From NCBI GenBank assembly GCA_020634615.1, contig JACKBI010000024.1:1-16772 (forward strand): a stretch of DNA of 16,772 nt, read 5' to 3'. How positions within the stretch are numbered: the stretch's first letter is position 1; each line of letters starts with the position of its first letter. This document shows positions 13,737-16,772 of this stretch, piece after piece. Source of the DNA: Anaerolineales bacterium. GTDB lineage: Bacteria > Chloroflexota > Anaerolineae > JAAEKA01. A program made the position numbers and the translations under genes. The notes beneath the pieces are model-generated. The model was not told where the DNA came from and ran no database searches. It saw nothing but the letters and a program-made list of their open reading frames with translations.

Positions 13737-14619
13737 GTAGTAGCAGATGCAAACCCTCGGCGCGCCGCCGTCATCGGGGATCACCCCTTCCGATGCGGTG
13801 CGCGCGCCTTTGCGCACCATCCCTCCGCACCGGGGATCGATGACGCGGTACGGGCGCGGCACCGCATCGCTCCAGATCTTCAATACCACCCACGAAGTAG
13901 ATGGCAGGGCGAGCGCCGTAGCGCGCCACCAGATAGCGGCAATGGTGGGCGTATTCTTCAGGCGGCACCACCTTGCCCGCCGTGCTCAGTCCCTTCCTGC
14001 CAACGCCGAAGAACACCGGCTGCAAGACCGGGACGATTTCATGGGCAACCAGGATGTCGAGCAGCCCGTCGAGATACTGGAAATAGGCCGGATTGAGCTG
14101 GTCGAGGCGGCCATTTGGCAAGTCCTCGAAGCCTTCATCGGCGGTGCGATAGCGCGGCCCGCGAGCCTACATGTCGGGCTGCACGGTCATCAGGCGCGTG
14201 GCACTGAAGCCTTTCGCCTGCCGGTCGGCGGCGTAGATGCGGCATTGTTCCACGGTTGCCCGCCAGGGCAACGCCCAGGCCGTGTCGCCTGCTAACAACG
14301 CCGGCGTGTCGTCGGCATGGACCAGATTGCGCCCGCCGGGTGACATGCGCCAGAAGCCGTGCTTGTAGAACCGGTGGGTTGTTGCGGCCGGCGCACAAAC
14401 GAGCTGCCCCGACTGCCCGGCCAGCCCCGCGTCATCCACGGAAGCGAAGCTGCGCCACCGCCCGATTCCTTCGGCCAGCGGCGAGGCAAAGCGGACGCGC
14501 CACTCCCGCCCACCGTCCCAGAAGGCCGGCCGGCGAATCGTCAGCCCCGTCTCGTGGCGGAACTCCGCCCACACATCCACGTTGGTGTAAGGGTTGGGAT
14601 ATTCGTCGGTAGCCGTCAA
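13737..14619 (-). pseudogene. Decayed DUF5060/DUF4038 (apiosidase-like) glycosidase gene
   Basis: Remnant of a glycoside hydrolase. The first part (14619 to 14170) encodes a DUF5060-like beta domain (NVDVWAEFRHETG) and the start of a DUF4038 TIM barrel (HADDTPALLAGDTAWALPW, then LMTVQPDM). An amber codon at 14169-14167 interrupts it. The same frame then continues in clearly coding style (ARGPRYRTADEGFEDLPNG, QLNPAYFQYLDGLLDILVAHE) to YFVGG near 13885. After that, sense-like sequence resumes in a +1 frame (RPYRVIDPR, VIPDDGGAPRV) to about 13737. The barrel's second half is missing, which implies an internal deletion. The start is also doubtful: only a TTG at 14619 is in frame, and no ribosome site is seen. 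It lies 42 bp after the GHL6-like gene on the same strand. Related intact enzymes include apiosidases acting on rhamnogalacturonan II; that assignment is family-level. Confidence 0.75.
14167..14169 (-). other. In-frame amber codon in the apiosidase-like pseudogene
   Basis: TAG on the minus strand directly after QPDM. The reading frame on both sides is the same and both sides resemble one protein family, so this is a nonsense mutation rather than a gene boundary. A single base change from CAG or AAG would explain it. Confidence 0.75.
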
Positions 14620-14661
14620 CTTAATCGAGCATTCGCGCCATGGTGAGATGAGTATGGTGTT

Positions 14662-16716
14662 TCAGAAGCTTCCGGCCAGACCAATGACGAACATCTGGTG
14701 GCCATCCACCTTCGGGGCAACAAACTCCACGCGATCGCCGCGCATCGTGAATGGCACTGGCTCGCCCTGCGGGACGGCCGTTACGCTTTCTACGCCCGAC
14801 GGCGCCCGCACCGACAGAGCGATGTCGTATACCGGGATCACGTCCTCGATGACGTCGAACTGCTGGCCGCGGCGCTCGGGGATGTAGTGCAGCAGATGCA
14901 GGATCTGCCGGTTGAGGGCCGACTGTTCGTTGAGGGTCACCAGCAGCGTGGATGGCCCGTCGTGGCGCACCAGCGCGTCGGGCAGCAACAGGTCGATGGC
15001 GTTGAGCAGCAGGCGCTTGCACCAAAGCGGCGCCATCTTTTCGTACGTTGTGAATATCGGGCTGCTGAAGTAGATCGCATTGCCGTTGCGCACGATGGCC
15101 GGATTGCCCGGCAAGCCGGCTGATGGCGTGTGGCGGTGGGAACAGAAATGCTCCCAGGTGCGGTCGAAATAACTGGGCACGATCTGCGCCAGCACCTCGC
15201 TGCCGTCCTGGGCGTGCACATCCATGCCCCTGATATACATGACGTGTTCGGTAGGAGGCAGCCCGCGTCCGATCTCGCTGCCTGGCAGGATGTATTCGGC
15301 GTAATCATTGGCGGGGAAAAACTCGCCGCGTGCCGGATGACCATCGAGCTGGCGCGGTCCTTCGCTGGCCATCGTCACCCCCAAAGCTGCCAGGCCAAAG
15401 CCTGTCCCTTCGGGGTTCAGGCCCGACTCAAAGGTGGCGATGATCTTGCCACCGTGTGCCAGATACTGGTCGAGCTTGGCCGCCAATGCGGTGTCGACGG
15501 GGATGGTATCTGGCAGGATGACGAGCCGATAGGGAGCGAGATCGGTGGCACTGTCGATGATGTCGAATTGCTGCGCGGCCTCTTCCAGCAAACGATTGGC
15601 GCCTTTGATGGCGTCGGGCAGGATGCCTGCGCTGGCGCTGGTAAACTCCTCCGGCGTGAAAACCGCGATCTCACTGACCGGCTGCGCGCCCTGGCACCAG
15701 GGTTCCTTCTCCTCCACCTCGGCATAGACCTGGCCGACCAGCTTGTAGACGTAGGGTTCGATGCGGCCGCGCGGCGGCAACTGGTCGCCGATCATACACT
15801 TGGCGCCCATAGCCAGCATGCGAAACACCTCGAACTGCAGGGCCGGCAGGTTCTTGAATGAGTGGAAGTCACCCCACGAGGTGTGGAACTTGCCGGTCTG
15901 GCCTAGCACATCGATGCCAAGGGTGCGGGCATAGCGCATGCTGACCGGGAAATGCTGATAGCCCCAGCCGCCGGAAGGCAGCGTCTCCAGTTCCCAGTGA
16001 GAGTAAGCGTCCGTCACCGCGCGGTGGCGCGTGCCGACATGGCCGGCGTTATAAAAGATGCTTGCTTCGGGATTGATCGACCACACGAACGCGCTCATGT
16101 CGCGCTTGAAGTCGTTCAGCGACTCGAGGGCGAACCGGGCGCGCTCGCCGTCGCTGGCAGGGTCGAGGCCGGTCGCCCGCATCTGTTTCTGTGTGTGCGG
16201 GTCGGTGGAGGGAATGGGTTGCACGATGTCGAAGAAGAGTCCATCCACCGGAAGCGTGTCCAGGATCTCACGCACGTGCGGTTTGAGGAACTCATCGACA
16301 TAGGGTGAATTGACGTTCAGTTGGCGGTAGAAGCCTGCCTCGAACGGCGGCGTGCCCACGATGCGTCCGGTTTCATCCATGCACAGCCACTCCGGATGCG
16401 CCAGCGCGGTGAAATGGTCCCACTGGACTGTGGTGTAGATCGGCACACGGATGCCGCGGGCATGGCAGGCTTCGATCTGCTCCCGCAGCAGATCACGCGT
16501 GAGATGGGGATGGCGGCGTTCAGGGTTGCGCGCGGTGTCGTAATAGATCCAGCCGTGGTGGCAGCGGGCAAAACAGGTGATCGAGTTGACATGCGCCCGC
16601 GCCAGGGTGTCGGCGAATTCGTCGGGATCGAATTCAGCGCCGATGCCGGTGATCAGCTCGCTGGTGTGGAAGTCCAGATGAATCTGGCGAAAGGGCAGGA
16701 AATCTGTGTGGTTCAT
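14662..16716 (-). CDS. GHL6-like glycoside hydrolase with beta-galactosidase trimerisation-like domain
   Basis: Putative glycosidase of 684 residues, no signal peptide. A TIM barrel (about 5-340) carries ITCFARCHHGWIYYDT near 46, DGLFFDIVQP with Asp163, and HWELETLPSGGWGY (240-253) with acidic candidates Glu242 and Glu244. About 346-570 resembles the Rossmann-like trimerisation domain of GH42 beta-galactosidases (VSEIAVFTPEEF, APYRLVILPDTI). A beta-rich end follows. GHL6 proteins lack a firmly known substrate; some relatives are labelled alpha-L-fucosidase-like. I start at ATG 16716, preceded by GAGAGA about 6 nt upstream; a TTG at 16752 is in frame but less likely. It is convergent with the rhamnosidase and is followed by the apiosidase-like pseudogene. 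The role as a plant-polysaccharide enzyme is inferred from those neighbours. Confidence 0.85.
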   Translation of the reverse strand: MNHTDFLPFRQIHLDFHTSELITGIGAEFDPDEFADTLARAHVNSITCFARCHHGWIYYDTARNPERRHPHLTRDLLREQIEACHARGIRVPIYTTVQWDHFTALAHPEWLCMDETGRIVGTPPFEAGFYRQLNVNSPYVDEFLKPHVREILDTLPVDGLFFDIVQPIPSTDPHTQKQMRATGLDPASDGERARFALESLNDFKRDMSAFVWSINPEASIFYNAGHVGTRHRAVTDAYSHWELETLPSGGWGYQHFPVSMRYARTLGIDVLGQTGKFHTSWGDFHSFKNLPALQFEVFRMLAMGAKCMIGDQLPPRGRIEPYVYKLVGQVYAEVEEKEPWCQGAQPVSEIAVFTPEEFTSASAGILPDAIKGANRLLEEAAQQFDIIDSATDLAPYRLVILPDTIPVDTALAAKLDQYLAHGGKIIATFESGLNPEGTGFGLAALGVTMASEGPRQLDGHPARGEFFPANDYAEYILPGSEIGRGLPPTEHVMYIRGMDVHAQDGSEVLAQIVPSYFDRTWEHFCSHRHTPSAGLPGNPAIVRNGNAIYFSSPIFTTYEKMAPLWCKRLLLNAIDLLLPDALVRHDGPSTLLVTLNEQSALNRQILHLLHYIPERRGQQFDVIEDVIPVYDIALSVRAPSGVESVTAVPQGEPVPFTMRGDRVEFVAPKVDGHQMFVIGLAGSF

Positions 16717-16772
16717 TGGTTCTCTCGTTTGCCACCGATTGATAAAAGTCAAGGATAAAAACCGCCAATTGG

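Noticed and set aside
14167..14169. Amber codon read as an amino acid (recoding or alternative code)
   Set aside because: A second lesion (frameshift with missing barrel half) in the same gene and no TAG inside the other genes favour a pseudogene.
14621..15025. Minus-strand frame ending in MARMLD as a small gene or the true start of the pseudogene
   Set aside because: It overlaps the GHL6-like gene out of frame. Its last ATGs are out of frame with the apiosidase-like remnant, so at most they show that the remnant's start is damaged.

Overview
The window looks like chromosomal DNA of a GC-rich, free-living bacterium, most likely a member of Chloroflexota (Anaerolineae or Caldilineae type). 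This is an inference from three things: lipoproteins with Ala/Pro- or Pro/Thr-rich linkers, a CUT1 sugar transporter without its own ATPase beside a LacI regulator, and GHL6- and DUF5060/DUF4038-type glycosidases next to a cytoplasmic GH78 enzyme. I saw no rRNA, tRNA, insertion sequence, integrase, phage gene or CRISPR array.

Left part (about 1-4830, minus strand): an envelope-stress-like block. In transcription order it holds a membrane-anchored YceI-domain protein, an OmpR/PhoB-type response regulator, a HAMP sensor histidine kinase and an HtrA/DegP-like lipoprotein protease with a C-terminal PDZ domain. Upstream of the YceI gene is a striking array of 11-bp direct repeats at 4790-4833. It has the geometry of a PhoB/PhoP-family box, and the sequence nearest the gene contains a minus-strand -10 element. 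It is a good candidate binding site for the response regulator encoded just downstream.

Middle part (about 4860-10771, plus strand): a Gfo/Idh/MocA oxidoreductase with its own promoter, a nested palindromic element and a rho-independent terminator. Then comes a LacI-family repressor whose strong promoter overlaps a nearly perfect 20-bp operator-like palindrome. It is followed by a CUT1 sugar ABC importer: a lipoprotein binding protein, a 17-bp intercistronic hairpin, and two permeases joined by an ATGA overlap. No ATPase is encoded here.

Right part (10813-16716): a cytoplasmic GH78 alpha-L-rhamnosidase (plus strand) follows the permeases directly. It faces two convergent minus-strand genes. 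One is an intact GHL6/beta-galactosidase-trimerisation-like hydrolase. The other, downstream of it, is a decayed DUF5060/DUF4038 (apiosidase-like) gene carrying an in-frame amber codon and an internal deletion with a frameshift. Taken together, positions 4973-16716 read as a catabolic locus for rhamnose-containing plant oligosaccharides. Substrates would be bound outside the cell, imported by the CUT1 system with a shared ATPase, and hydrolysed inside. The LacI protein is the likely local switch. The decayed apiosidase-like gene suggests the strain has lost part of its substrate range.
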